From NCBI RefSeq assembly GCF_029674545.1, contig NZ_CP121354.1, positions 434,001 to 498,000 of the forward strand: 64,000 nucleotides of DNA. Reading direction: 5' to 3'. Each line of letters begins with the position of its first letter. Within the stretch, counting starts at the first letter, position 1. The stretch comes from Mesorhizobium sp. WSM4904. GTDB lineage: Bacteria > Pseudomonadota > Alphaproteobacteria > Rhizobiales > Rhizobiaceae. A model generated the notes under the pieces. The model was not told the origin of the DNA. It worked only from the letters and a program-made list of their open reading frames with translations, and did not search any database. This document shows positions 26,101 through 35,148 of this stretch, piece after piece. The position numbers and the translations under genes were made by a program.

Positions 26101-28476
26101 TCAGTCGCCGTAAGGCACCCAGACATTCTTGACCTCGATGGCGCGGCGCAGGAAGGCCTCGCCGGCGGCTTCGCCCGAGGCCCAGTCGAGGCTGCGGCCG
26201 TTGCCGGTCCAGACGCGCTTCAGGTTGCCGATGGAGTCGGCCTCCGCCCTGGCGCAGGTTTCGGCATCGGCGAACAGCCAGAGCCCGTCGACATCGTCGT
26301 GCTTGGCCAGCACGCCCGCAAGCTCGGCGCTGCGGCCGGTGACGATGTTGACGGCGCCGGCAGGCAAGTCGGAATATTCAATCACCTGGTAGAGGTCGGT
26401 CGCCAAAAGCGGGTGCCGTTCGGACGGGACGGCCACCACCGTGTTGCCCATGGCAAGCGCCGGCGCCACCAGCGAGATGAAGTTGAGCAGCGGCTGATTG
26501 TCCGGCGCGACGATGCCGACGACGCCGACCGGCTCATGCAGCGCCAATGTCACGACACGGGCCGGCGGCTGGTGGACGCGGCCCTCGAACTTGTCGGTGA
26601 GGCCGGCATAGAGGAACAGCCGCTCGATCGACTGCTCGACCTCCTCCCGCGCCGCCTTGGGAGCGACGCCGGTGAGCTGGACGAGGCGCGCGGCGAATTC
26701 GTCCGCGCGGCCGGAAAGGTTCTCGCCGAAGTAGTAAAGCACCTGACTGCGGTTGAAGGCAGTCGCATCGGGCCAAGCCTTGCAGGCGCGCGCCGCGGCG
26801 ACCGCGTCGCGGATGTCCTTGCGGTTGCCGAGGCCGACCTCGCCGGCAAGCTTGCCCTTGGCGGTGGCGATGCCAAGCGAATAATTGCCGTCGGGGCGCA
26901 CCTGCTTGCCGCCGATGAACAGCTTTGCAGTGCGGTCGATCGCCGTGCCGTCGGCCTGTTCGGCTGGCTGAGCGGAGCCGGCGGTGGCCGGCTTGATAGC
27001 CGGGCCGATAGGAAGCTTCGCCGTCAGATATTCGAACATGCCCTCGCGGCCACCCTCGCGGCCGAAGCCACTTTCGCGGTAGCCGCCGAAGCCGCAGGCG
27101 GCGTCGAACATGTTGGTGCCGTTGACCCAGACCACGCCGGCCTTCAATTGCGGGGCGACATGCAAGGCGAGGTTGATGTTCTCGCTCCACACGGAAGCGG
27201 CAAGGCCGTAGCGCGTGTTGTTGGCAAGCTCGATCGCTTCCTCGGTGTTTCGGAAGCTCATCGTCGCCAACACCGGTCCGAACACCTCCTCCTGCGCCAA
27301 TATATTAGCCGGCGAAACCGAGGTCGCGAGCGTCGGCAGGTGATAGTAGCCCGTCGTCGGCAAGGCGGCGTCGGGCTGCCAGCAGACCGCGCCTTGCCTG
27401 GCGCCCTCGGCGATCAGGCCCTTGACGCGGTCGAGCTGGGTGCGGTCGACCAAAGGACCGATATCGGTGTTCTTGTCGAGCGGGCTGCCGACGCGCAGCC
27501 GGCTCATCCTGACCTTGACCTTGGCGATGAAAGCCTCGGCTACGCCTTCCTGCACAAGCAGGCGCGAGCCGGCGCAGCAGACCTGGCCCTGATTGAACCA
27601 GATGCCGTCGACCAGACCCTCGACGGCGCTGTCGAGATCGGCATCCTCGAAGACGACGAAGGCCGACTTGCCGCCGAGTTCCAGCGAAAGCTTCTTGCCC
27701 GACCCGGCGGTCGCCTTGCGGATGATCTTGCCGACCTCGGAAGAGCCGGTGAAGGCGATCTTCTGGACACCGGGATGATTGACGATCGCCGCACCCGCTT
27801 CCGGTCCGCCCTGGACGATGTTGACGACGCCTTTCGGCACGCCTGCCCGCTCGCAGATCTCGGCGAACAGGATCGCGGTAAGCGGCGTGAATTCGGCCGG
27901 CTTCAACACCACCGTACAGCCCGCGGCGAGTGCGGGCGCGATCTTCCAGGCCAGCATCAACAGCGGAAAGTTCCAGGGGATGACCTGGCCGACGACGCCG
28001 ACCGCCTTGTGGTCGGGAAAATCCTTCTCCAGCGTCTGCGCCCAGCCGGCATGGTGGATGAAGTGACGGATCGCCAGCGGCACGTCGATGTCGCGGCTCT
28101 CGCGGATCGGCTTGCCGTTGTCGATCGTCTCCAGCACGGCGAACAGGCGCTGATGGCGCTGCATGGCGCGGCCGATGGCATAGAGCACCTTGGCTCTGGC
28201 GTAGCCGGAACTCGCGCTCCACTTCGGCAGCGCCTTGGCGGCCGCGGCGACCGCCGCGTCGATGTCGGCGCCGCCTGCATCCGAGACCTTGGCGAGCAGC
28301 TTGCCGGAGGACGGTTCGCTGGTGTCGAAAGTCCTGCCGCTCGCCGCCGCCTTCCAGGCGCCATCGATGAACAGGGACTTGGAGAAATCGCGCGAGGCCA
28401 ACCAGGCATCGGCTTCGTTGCGGGCCTCCGGCGCCGGGCCGTATTCCATGGCGTGATAGCGTTCGAGGATGTTCAT
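26101..28476 (-). CDS. two-domain aldehyde dehydrogenase (ALDH16-like)
   Basis: The 791-residue protein is longer than an ordinary ALDH (about 480-500). Residues about 30-490 form a complete NAD-linked aldehyde dehydrogenase with PWNFP, FTGSSEVGK, general-base Glu266 (LELGGK) and catalytic Cys300 (NQGQVCCAGSR). After a linker (about 490-510) a second ALDH-like part (about 510-791) keeps the cofactor-domain pattern (GVVGIVAPDNQPLLNFISLVAPALA) but has no catalytic Cys motif. This is the layout of the ALDH16 family, whose bacterial members are active enzymes. AAAGGAGG precedes the start. It follows deoC by 152 bases, so it plausibly oxidises the acetaldehyde that DeoC releases. Confidence 0.88.
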   Translation of the reverse strand: MNILERYHAMEYGPAPEARNEADAWLASRDFSKSLFIDGAWKAAASGRTFDTSEPSSGKLLAKVSDAGGADIDAAVAAAAKALPKWSASSGYARAKVLYAIGRAMQRHQRLFAVLETIDNGKPIRESRDIDVPLAIRHFIHHAGWAQTLEKDFPDHKAVGVVGQVIPWNFPLLMLAWKIAPALAAGCTVVLKPAEFTPLTAILFAEICERAGVPKGVVNIVQGGPEAGAAIVNHPGVQKIAFTGSSEVGKIIRKATAGSGKKLSLELGGKSAFVVFEDADLDSAVEGLVDGIWFNQGQVCCAGSRLLVQEGVAEAFIAKVKVRMSRLRVGSPLDKNTDIGPLVDRTQLDRVKGLIAEGARQGAVCWQPDAALPTTGYYHLPTLATSVSPANILAQEEVFGPVLATMSFRNTEEAIELANNTRYGLAASVWSENINLALHVAPQLKAGVVWVNGTNMFDAACGFGGYRESGFGREGGREGMFEYLTAKLPIGPAIKPATAGSAQPAEQADGTAIDRTAKLFIGGKQVRPDGNYSLGIATAKGKLAGEVGLGNRKDIRDAVAAARACKAWPDATAFNRSQVLYYFGENLSGRADEFAARLVQLTGVAPKAAREEVEQSIERLFLYAGLTDKFEGRVHQPPARVVTLALHEPVGVVGIVAPDNQPLLNFISLVAPALAMGNTVVAVPSERHPLLATDLYQVIEYSDLPAGAVNIVTGRSAELAGVLAKHDDVDGLWLFADAETCARAEADSIGNLKRVWTGNGRSLDWASGEAAGEAFLRRAIEVKNVWVPYGD

Positions 28477-28490
28477 GGGGCGCCTCCTTT

Positions 28491-28638
28491 ACCCTCCCCC
28501 TTGTGGGGAGGGTCGATCGGCAGAGCCGATCGGGGTGGGGGTAGATGGCTAGCGGACTGGTGCATTTGACAGGTTGATTTGTTTTTTCGACCCCCACCCC
28601 GCCGCTTCGCGGCGACCCTCCCCACAAGGGGGAGGGTG
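28491..28638. repeat. large palindromic element, type C
   Basis: Outer arms ACCCTCCCCCTTGTGGGGAGG and CCTCCCCACAAGGGGGAGGGT flank two inner segments (GATCGGCAGAGCCGATC hairpin; CCGCTTCGCGG hairpin) and a central spacer with GATTTGTTTTTTCG. It sits within the deoC-ALDH transcript, just upstream of the ALDH ribosome site, so it may reduce read-through or stabilise one half of the mRNA. Confidence 0.85.
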
Positions 28639-28642
28639 GGTG

Positions 28643-29692
28643 CTACGCCATCGCGTGGCGATGGTTGGCTGAATAGTGCCCGGTCAAATGATGCTCGAGC
28701 TGGCGTTCGATGTCGGTGAGCAGGCTGGAGGCGCCGAAGCGGAACAGCTCCGGCTCGAGCCACGGCCGGCCAAGTTCCTCCTTCATCAGCACCAGCCAGT
28801 CGAGCGAGGCCTTGGCGGTGGAAATGCCACCCGCCGGCTTGAAGCCGATCAGGTAGCCGGTCTCCTCGAAATAGGCGCGGATGGCGCGCACCATGGCGAG
28901 GCCGACGGGAAGCGTGGCGTTGACGCTTTCCTTGCCGGTCGAGGTCTTGATGAAGTCGGCGCCCGCCATCATCGCCACCATCGAGGCCAGCATGACATTG
29001 CGCAGCGTGGCGAGATCGCCGGTGCCGAGGATGACTTTCAAGTGCGCGTCGCCGCAGGCGGCGCGCATGGCGACGATCTCGTTGAACAGCTCGCGCCACT
29101 TGGCGCCGTAGACCAGGCCGCGCGGGATTACGACATCGATCTCATCGGCGCCGTCGCGCACCGAGGCCTCGATCTCCTGCAGCCGGGTCGAGAGCGGCGC
29201 CAGGCCGTGCGGGAAGGCGGTTGAAACGGCGGCGACATGGATGCCGGTGCCGCGCAGCGCCTCGACAGCGGTGGCGACGAAGGGGTGGTAGACGCAAACC
29301 GCCGCCGGACGGATGGTTTCACCGGCGATGCCGAGACCCTCGACGATATCCTTGCGCAGCGGATTGATCGCCTTGGCGCAGAGCCTGCGCACGCGCTCGT
29401 CGGTGTCGTTGGAGTTCAGCGTGGTGAGATCCATGCAGGCAATCGCCCGCAGCAGCCAGGCGGCCTGGTTGTCGGCCTTGATCGAGCGCCGTTTGGTGAG
29501 CGTGGCGACACGACGTTCCAGCGCCGAGCGATTGACGCTGCGCACCGATTCCAGGAAACCGAGGTCGAGCTTCATGCCGGGATTGCGGGCAATGCCATGC
29601 TCCAGCGGCATCGGCGTGTTGGCGGCGGCACGCGCCGGCAGCGGCATGACCTTGGACGCGCCTGCGCCGGCCTCGCGGATGGTGCTGCTCAT
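28643..29692 (-). CDS. deoC: deoxyribose-phosphate aldolase
   Basis: The 349-residue TIM-barrel aldolase splits 2-deoxyribose 5-phosphate into glyceraldehyde 3-phosphate and acetaldehyde. The Schiff-base lysine is in ADFIKTSTGK, the second essential lysine in IGFKPAGGI, and LTTLNSNDT is the usual N-terminal active-site strand. It is longer than E. coli DeoC (259 aa) because of an N-terminal extension of about 70 residues, common in alphaproteobacteria and eukaryotes. The start is uncertain: ATG 29692 has AGGAG immediately adjacent, ATG 29707 has none. Downstream is the two-domain ALDH. Confidence 0.92.
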   Translation of the reverse strand: MSSTIREAGAGASKVMPLPARAAANTPMPLEHGIARNPGMKLDLGFLESVRSVNRSALERRVATLTKRRSIKADNQAAWLLRAIACMDLTTLNSNDTDERVRRLCAKAINPLRKDIVEGLGIAGETIRPAAVCVYHPFVATAVEALRGTGIHVAAVSTAFPHGLAPLSTRLQEIEASVRDGADEIDVVIPRGLVYGAKWRELFNEIVAMRAACGDAHLKVILGTGDLATLRNVMLASMVAMMAGADFIKTSTGKESVNATLPVGLAMVRAIRAYFEETGYLIGFKPAGGISTAKASLDWLVLMKEELGRPWLEPELFRFGASSLLTDIERQLEHHLTGHYSANHRHAMA

Positions 29693-30093
29693 CTCCTGCC
29701 CTTTCATTCAGCTGCTTGCGCCGAAGGATAGCCCGTGCAGCGACGCTTCACGAGTCTTTCAAGGGGTCATAGCGGAAAAAGGCCGGCAAGGCAGCAGGTT
29801 TTTGACCGCATGGTCAAAACATCATCCTGAGTAGGCGCTCCCGGCGTTGGAGATTGGCCGAAACGCCCATCCCTTCGTCATACTCGGGCTTGACCCGAGT
29901 ATCCATGCCGTGACCTCTGCCGTAGAGTGCAACGGTGCAGAATTCTGTAACCGCCGCAAAGCCTTAGCGTAACGGCATGGATTCTAGGGTCTGCGCGCGT
30001 CGCTCCGCTCCTTGCTCCGCCCTAGAATGACGAAGCACGAATGTCGTCGGTAAATCTCAGTGGCTTCCAACAGAGCTGGCGGGTGCGATACGC
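29693..30093. other. 401-base intergenic region, repeat-dominated
   Basis: It holds the deoC upstream region (29693 to about 29840), a lone GTTGGAGATTGGCCGAAA box (about 29846-29863) like that in the type B spacers, and the type E palindromic element at 29873-30035, followed by the stop of the ferredoxin reductase gene. I see no gene. Confidence 0.6.
29873..30035. repeat. large palindromic element, type E copy 2 (inverted)
   Basis: This is the same element as 13213-13374 in opposite orientation: GTCATACTCGGGCTTGACCC ... GTGCAGAATTCTG ... CTAGAATGACGAAG. Differences between copies fall partly in paired positions (CCTCGGG against ACTCGGG with a matching change on the other arm), which suggests that the folded RNA or DNA structure is maintained. 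Confidence 0.85.
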
Positions 30094-30921
30094 TCAGCCG
30101 ACGAAGGCGCGCTCCACGACGAAGCTTGCCGGATGGCTGAGCGAGCCTTCCTGGAAGCCGAGGCTTTCGGCGAGTTCCTTGACGTCCTTCAACATGTGCA
30201 TCGAACCGCAGATCATGATGCGGTCGGTCTCGGGATTGAGCTTGTCGATGCCGAGGTCGGAATAGAACTTGCCCGAGCCGATCAGCGCGGTGATGCGGCC
30301 CATGCGCGCCGATTCCTCGCGGGTCGTCGAATTGTAGAGCGTGACACGGCCGCCGGTCAGCTCGCCGATCAGCGGATCGTTTTCCAGAGCCGCCACCAGC
30401 TCCTGGCCGTAGACAAGCTCGGCTTTGTCGCGACAGGTGTGGGTCAGGAAGACGTGGTCGAACTTTTCATAAGTCTCGGGATCGCGCAGCAGGCTGGCAA
30501 AGGGCGCGATGCCGGTGCCGGTCGAGATCATGAACAGGCGTTTTGCGGGCGTAAGGGCGTCGAGCACCAGCGTGCCGGTCGCCTTCTGGCGCATGATGAC
30601 GGTGTCGCCGACCTTTATCTTCTGCAGCTCGGAGGTCAATGGACCGTCCGGCACCTTGATCGAGAAGAATTCAAGCTCGTCGTCCCAAGCGGGGCTGGCG
30701 ACGGAATAGGCACGGAAGATCGGCTTCTCGGCATTGGGCAGGCCGATCATGACGAACTCGCCGGAGCGGAAGCGCAGCGACTGCGGACGGGTGATGCGGA
30801 ACGAGAACAGCCGATCGGTGTAATGCTTCACCGACACCACCGTCTCGGCATAGACATTGGCCGGGATCGGGAACTGGACCGGCCTGGCGCCGGCGATGTT
30901 GACCGCGGATGTCGTGTTCAT
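30094..30921 (-). CDS. fpr: ferredoxin--NADP+ reductase
   Basis: The 275-residue flavoprotein transfers electrons between NADPH and ferredoxin or flavodoxin. Visible are the FAD-binding RAYSVASPAWDDELEFFSIKVPDGPLTS segment (RxYS), the NADP-binding ISTGTGIAPFASLLRDP and THTCR, CGSMHMLKD, and the ending FVVERAFVG typical of bacterial FPR. I start at ATG 30921; the open frame to 31014 adds unrelated basic sequence. It is divergent from hyuA, and the shared 219-base region contains a GTATACAAA site. Confidence 0.93.
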   Translation of the reverse strand: MNTTSAVNIAGARPVQFPIPANVYAETVVSVKHYTDRLFSFRITRPQSLRFRSGEFVMIGLPNAEKPIFRAYSVASPAWDDELEFFSIKVPDGPLTSELQKIKVGDTVIMRQKATGTLVLDALTPAKRLFMISTGTGIAPFASLLRDPETYEKFDHVFLTHTCRDKAELVYGQELVAALENDPLIGELTGGRVTLYNSTTREESARMGRITALIGSGKFYSDLGIDKLNPETDRIMICGSMHMLKDVKELAESLGFQEGSLSHPASFVVERAFVG

Positions 30922-31046
30922 CAAACCCAACTTTCCGGCCCAGACGCGAGGTTCTGGCGCCAAACTTTTGCGTGCGCGTCCGGACGGTCGGGTCCCGACG
31001 TGCTTCTCACACACTGCCAGCAGTAAGCCCTTGTGTTGGAAACTTA

Positions 31047-31058
31047 TTAGTATACAAA
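31047..31058. promoter_or_regulatory. candidate operator TTAGTATACAAA
   Basis: A near-palindrome in the fpr/hyuA divergent region, 82 bases before the hyuA start. Its GTATACAAA core recurs, with purine changes, in the promoter of the niacin-type operon (43583-43594) and upstream of the liv operon (51144-51155). Confidence 0.4.
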
Positions 31059-31140
31059 CGATCTTGGGGTCAAGATCGAGGCATAAAACACCTTTCCAAA
31101 CTGGGACATGTCCGTAGTTTTAGCATTTCGGGTTTCGACA

Positions 31141-33213
31141 ATGGATGAGAAATTTTCGGCGTCGGCGGGAAATGTTGTCGCAGGCATCGATGTCGGCGGA
31201 ACCTTCACCGACCTGCTGCTGATCGACGGCAAGGCAGGCGGAAAGGTGCATATCGCCAAGACGCCGACCACAGTGGAGAACCAGGCATTCGGCGTGGTCG
31301 CCGCACTTGCCGCCACCGGCTTTCCGGTCGACGGTATCGACCTCATCGTCCATGGCACGACGACGACCACCAACGCCGTGCTGGAACGCCGGCTGGCCAG
31401 GACCGGCATGATCACCACGCGCGGCTTTCGCGACGTGATCGAGCTTGGCCGGCGCACCCGGCCGCAAGCCTATGGCATGACGGGCACCTTCGTGCCGGTC
31501 ATTCCGCGCGATCTGCGACTCGAGGTCTCGGAGCGCGTCGAGGCGTCCGGCGCCGTTCGCGTCCCGCTCGACGAGGCGGAGATGCGCGACGCGGTGAAGC
31601 GGCTGCTCGCCGCCGGCTGCGAGTCGCTCGTCATCCATTTCCTGCATTCCTACGCCAACCCGGCGCATGAACGCCGCGCGGCGGAGATCGCGGCGGAACT
31701 CTGGCCGAACGGCCATATCACCACCGGCCATGCGCTTCTTTCAGAAGCGCGCGAGTTCGAGCGCGGCGTGACGGCGGCGGTCAACGCCTCGGTGCAGCCG
31801 ATCCTGGAGCGCTATGTCGAGCGGCTGCGCAAGGAGCTGGCGGCGAAAGGCTATGCGCGCGACTTCCTGATCATGAACGGCAATGGCGGCATGATCTCGG
31901 CCCGCTTCGTCACGCAGGAATCGGCCAAGACCGTGATGTCGGGCCCAGCATCGGGCGTGATCGCGGCAGCCTATACCGGAAAACGCGCCGGCTTCGGCAA
32001 TGTCGTCACCTACGACATGGGCGGCACCTCGACCGACGTGGCGCTTATCCGCAACGCCGAGCCCGCCGTCTCGAACGAGATCGAGATCGAGTATGCAATG
32101 CCGATCCATGTGCCGATGGTGGCGGTGCACACCGTCGGCGCCGGCGGCGGCTCGATCGCGCGCGTCGACGCGGCCGGCCTGATCCAGATCGGCCCGGAAA
32201 GCGCCGGCGCCAATCCCGGCCCGATCTGCTACGGGCGCGGCGGCACCGAACCGACCATCACCGACGCCAATCTGGTGCTGGGCCGGTTGGCGCCGAAGAA
32301 GCTGCTCGCCGTCGACAATCCGGTCACCGTCGAGCGCGTGACCGCGATCTTCGAGGACAAGATCGGCAAGCGCACCGGCCTTTCCGGCGTCGAAGCGGCG
32401 GGCGCGATCCTGAGGCTCGGCAACATGAAGATGGCGGGCGCCATCCGCATGGTGTCTGTGTCGCGCGGCCACGATCCGCGCGATTTCGCGCTGTTCGCCT
32501 TCGGCGGCGCCGGGCCATTGCACGCGACAGCACTCGCCCGCGAGCTCGGCCTGCCACGTGTGCTGGTGCCGGCGCGCCCCGGCATCACCAATGCGCTCGG
32601 CTGCGTCGTCGCCGATCTCAGGCACGATTTCGTCAACACGATCAACCAGCCGGTGGCGAGCCTCGACGAAGCGAAGCTTCGCGAGGTATTGGAACGGCAC
32701 CGGAACGAAGGCGAGGCGCTGATCGCCAAGGAAGCGGTGAAGCCGGACGCGATCCGCGTCACTCATTCCGCCGACATGCAGTTCGTTGGCCAGACGCACA
32801 TCATCAACGTGCCGCTGCCGTCCTCATCGGTGACGCGCGCGACGCTGCAGCAACTCTTCGAAAAGGCCTATTTCGCGCGCTTCAAGGTCGAGCTGCCCGA
32901 GATCCGCGCCAATCTCGTCAACCTCAATACCTCGGTCACCGGCGTGCGGCCGCAAATCGATCTGTCGAAGCTGATCGACCCGGCGGGGCGCGCGGCGACG
33001 CTCGAGGAGGCGCTGCGCGAAATCCGGCCGGTCTGGTACAGTGGGCACTGGCACGACACTCCGGTCTATGACCGCGAAAAACTGCCGCTCGATGCAACAA
33101 TCGAAGGGCCGGCGATCCTGGAGCAGATGGACGCAACCACGGTGCTGGAACCCGGCGACCATGCGCGTTCCGACGCCGACGGCAACATCATCATCGACAT
33201 CGGCGAGGCCTGA
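31141..33213 (+). CDS. hyuA: hydantoinase/5-oxoprolinase subunit A (ATP-dependent)
   Basis: The 690-residue protein has the N-terminal ASKHA motif GIDVGGTFTDLLLID, then VHGTTTTTNAVLERR, the central TYDMGGTSTDVAL, GAGGGSIARVDAAG and FAFGGAGPLHA, all hallmarks of N-methylhydantoinase A. With HyuB it hydrolyses a cyclic amide or imide (hydantoin, 5-oxoproline or a relative) or carboxylates a ketone (acetone or acetophenone carboxylase relatives) at the cost of ATP; sequence alone does not decide. The start may be 31141 or 31108; neither has a strong ribosome site. hyuB begins three bases after the stop. Confidence 0.88.
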   Translation: MDEKFSASAGNVVAGIDVGGTFTDLLLIDGKAGGKVHIAKTPTTVENQAFGVVAALAATGFPVDGIDLIVHGTTTTTNAVLERRLARTGMITTRGFRDVIELGRRTRPQAYGMTGTFVPVIPRDLRLEVSERVEASGAVRVPLDEAEMRDAVKRLLAAGCESLVIHFLHSYANPAHERRAAEIAAELWPNGHITTGHALLSEAREFERGVTAAVNASVQPILERYVERLRKELAAKGYARDFLIMNGNGGMISARFVTQESAKTVMSGPASGVIAAAYTGKRAGFGNVVTYDMGGTSTDVALIRNAEPAVSNEIEIEYAMPIHVPMVAVHTVGAGGGSIARVDAAGLIQIGPESAGANPGPICYGRGGTEPTITDANLVLGRLAPKKLLAVDNPVTVERVTAIFEDKIGKRTGLSGVEAAGAILRLGNMKMAGAIRMVSVSRGHDPRDFALFAFGGAGPLHATALARELGLPRVLVPARPGITNALGCVVADLRHDFVNTINQPVASLDEAKLREVLERHRNEGEALIAKEAVKPDAIRVTHSADMQFVGQTHIINVPLPSSSVTRATLQQLFEKAYFARFKVELPEIRANLVNLNTSVTGVRPQIDLSKLIDPAGRAATLEEALREIRPVWYSGHWHDTPVYDREKLPLDATIEGPAILEQMDATTVLEPGDHARSDADGNIIIDIGEA

Positions 33214-33215
33214 CA

Positions 33216-34913
33216 ATGCCAGTGCAAGGGGCAAAGCTCGACACGATCACGCTTTCGGTGCTGCAGGCGGCGCTGCAGCAGGTCTGCGACGAGATGGATC
33301 TGACGTTTTCCCGCGCGGCCTTCTCGCCGGTCATCGCCGAGGCCAACGATCGCTCGGATGGCATCTATTCGGCGGCCGACGGCTCGCTGATCGCGCAAGG
33401 CAGCCAGGGCCTGCCGGTGTTCGTCGGCGTCATGCAATATTCGACCAAGACGGTGATCGAGATGATCGCCGACGGCCGTTGCCTGGCGCCGGAGCCCGGC
33501 GACATCTATATCGTCAACGACCCCTATCTCGGCGGCACGCATCTGATGGATGTGCGTTTCGTCATGCCGGTCTATCGAAACGGCAAGATTTTCTGCTGGC
33601 TTTCCAACACGGGTCATTGGCCTGATATCGGCGGCTCTGTGCCGGGCGGCTTCTCGGCGTCGGCCACCGCAGTCGAGCAGGAAGGCTTGCGCCTGCCGCC
33701 GGTAAAACTGTTCAAGAAGGGCGTGCTCGACCCGGAAATCTACGCCATCATCTGCTCGAACATCCGCGTCGCCGACCAGCGCATCGGCGATATTCGCGCG
33801 CAGGCTGCCGCGTTGCTGATCGGCCAGGACAGGCTAAACGAAATACTGGATCGTTACGGAGACGAAACCGTCATCGAAGCGATCGCCGAATTGCGCCGAC
33901 GCGCCGCCGACCAGATGCGCGCCTCGATCGCGGTGATACCGGACGGCGTCTATCGCTCGCAGGCCTTCGTCGATTCCGACGGCGTGGTGAACGAGCCGCT
34001 GACCATAAATCTGGCCATCGAGAAGAAGGGCGACACGCTGACCTTCGATTTCGCCGGTTCGTCAAAGCCCTGCGCCGGACCGATGAACAGCGTGCTGGCG
34101 ACGACCCTGTCGTCGGTCTATCTCGCCATGCGCCATATCTTTCCCGAGGTGCCGATCAGCGCCGGCGCCTTCGAGCCGCTGAACGTCGAGCGGCCGGAAG
34201 GCACCTTCCTCGACGCGAAATATCCGCGCCCCGTATCGGGCTGCGCGGCGGAGGTCTCGCAGCGCATCGCGGAAGCGGTGTTCGCGGCGATGGTGCAGGC
34301 GCTGCCGGAGAAGGTGACGGCGGCACCCGCCGGCTCCAGCGGCAATTTCGCGCTCGGCGGCAACGATCCGGCGCGCGGGCGCGACTACGTGATGTACCAG
34401 ATCTCGGGTGGCGGCTATGGCGGCAATGCCGGCCATGACGGCCTGAGCAACGGCTGCTCTACCATCGGCATTTCGAAATCGCCGCCGGTCGAGATCATGG
34501 AGCAGGCTTTTCCGGTTCTCTACCGGCACTACGCGCTGCGCGAGGGCTCGGGCGGCGCCGGCAAGCATCGCGGCGGCTTCGGCCTTGCCTATGAGGTGGA
34601 GATATTGCGGGGCGAAGCCCGCGCCTCCTTCGTCATGGATCACGGCCGCTTCGGGCCGCAGGGCGCGCTCGGTGGCAAGGACGGCGCGCCGAACAGCGTG
34701 ACCGTATTTCGGGGCGGCGAAGCGCATGTGCCACCACATCTTTCCAAGGAGCAGGACATCGCGCTTAGGGCCGGCGACCGCGTACGCGTCGGCACGCCGG
34801 GCGGCGGCGGCTATGGCGATCCGCGCCAACGCGACCCGAGGCTGATCGCCGAGGATGTCCGGCTCGGCTATTATACGCCCGAACAGGCGCAGGAGATGTT
34901 CGGCGTGGGTTGA
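33216..34913 (+). CDS. hyuB: hydantoinase/5-oxoprolinase subunit B
   Basis: The 565-residue partner of HyuA shows the typical N-terminus (DTITLSVLQAALQQVCDEMDLTFSRAAFSPVI, ANDRSDGIY), GDIYIVNDPYLGGTHLMDVR, GHWPDIGGSVPGGF and the Gly-rich C-terminus (GGAGKHRGGFG, GTPGGGGYGDP). It should be the catalytic half of the ATP-dependent amidohydrolase complex. Start is three bases after hyuA, so the two are translated from one message. The substrate is unknown; a cyclic lactam from the neighbouring heterocycle pathway is one possibility. Confidence 0.9.
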   Translation: MPVQGAKLDTITLSVLQAALQQVCDEMDLTFSRAAFSPVIAEANDRSDGIYSAADGSLIAQGSQGLPVFVGVMQYSTKTVIEMIADGRCLAPEPGDIYIVNDPYLGGTHLMDVRFVMPVYRNGKIFCWLSNTGHWPDIGGSVPGGFSASATAVEQEGLRLPPVKLFKKGVLDPEIYAIICSNIRVADQRIGDIRAQAAALLIGQDRLNEILDRYGDETVIEAIAELRRRAADQMRASIAVIPDGVYRSQAFVDSDGVVNEPLTINLAIEKKGDTLTFDFAGSSKPCAGPMNSVLATTLSSVYLAMRHIFPEVPISAGAFEPLNVERPEGTFLDAKYPRPVSGCAAEVSQRIAEAVFAAMVQALPEKVTAAPAGSSGNFALGGNDPARGRDYVMYQISGGGYGGNAGHDGLSNGCSTIGISKSPPVEIMEQAFPVLYRHYALREGSGGAGKHRGGFGLAYEVEILRGEARASFVMDHGRFGPQGALGGKDGAPNSVTVFRGGEAHVPPHLSKEQDIALRAGDRVRVGTPGGGGYGDPRQRDPRLIAEDVRLGYYTPEQAQEMFGVG

Positions 34914-35148
34914 CGAACCGTCGGCCGGCTTGCAGGTATCGCGCCATTATATTCGATTTTATCTAAATCACATATTTCTAAAATACGAAGATTGGGCGGC
35001 GACTTTTAGAAAAGTCATGCTCAAGGAACAAGATAAAGCGTGATGGCAGTTCGAAGAAAGGTCATCTTGCCCCTCAAACCGACCCAACTGGATAAGAATA
35101 TATTAAGCCCGCAACTATAAATAGAACCCCGGCGGAGCAGGGGCGTTC
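34914..35148. other. AT-rich intergenic segment upstream of the PAP2 gene
   Basis: The 235 bases between hyuB and the PAP2 gene are clearly richer in A and T (for example near 34945-34995 and 35090-35125) than their surroundings. I see no gene. It presumably carries the PAP2 promoter. The AT content contrasts with the rest of the window and may mark a junction of acquired DNA. Confidence 0.5.

Noticed and set aside
26014..28569. An 851-codon open frame on the plus strand
   Set aside because: It mirrors the two-domain aldehyde dehydrogenase on the minus strand. Intact catalytic motifs decide for the minus strand.
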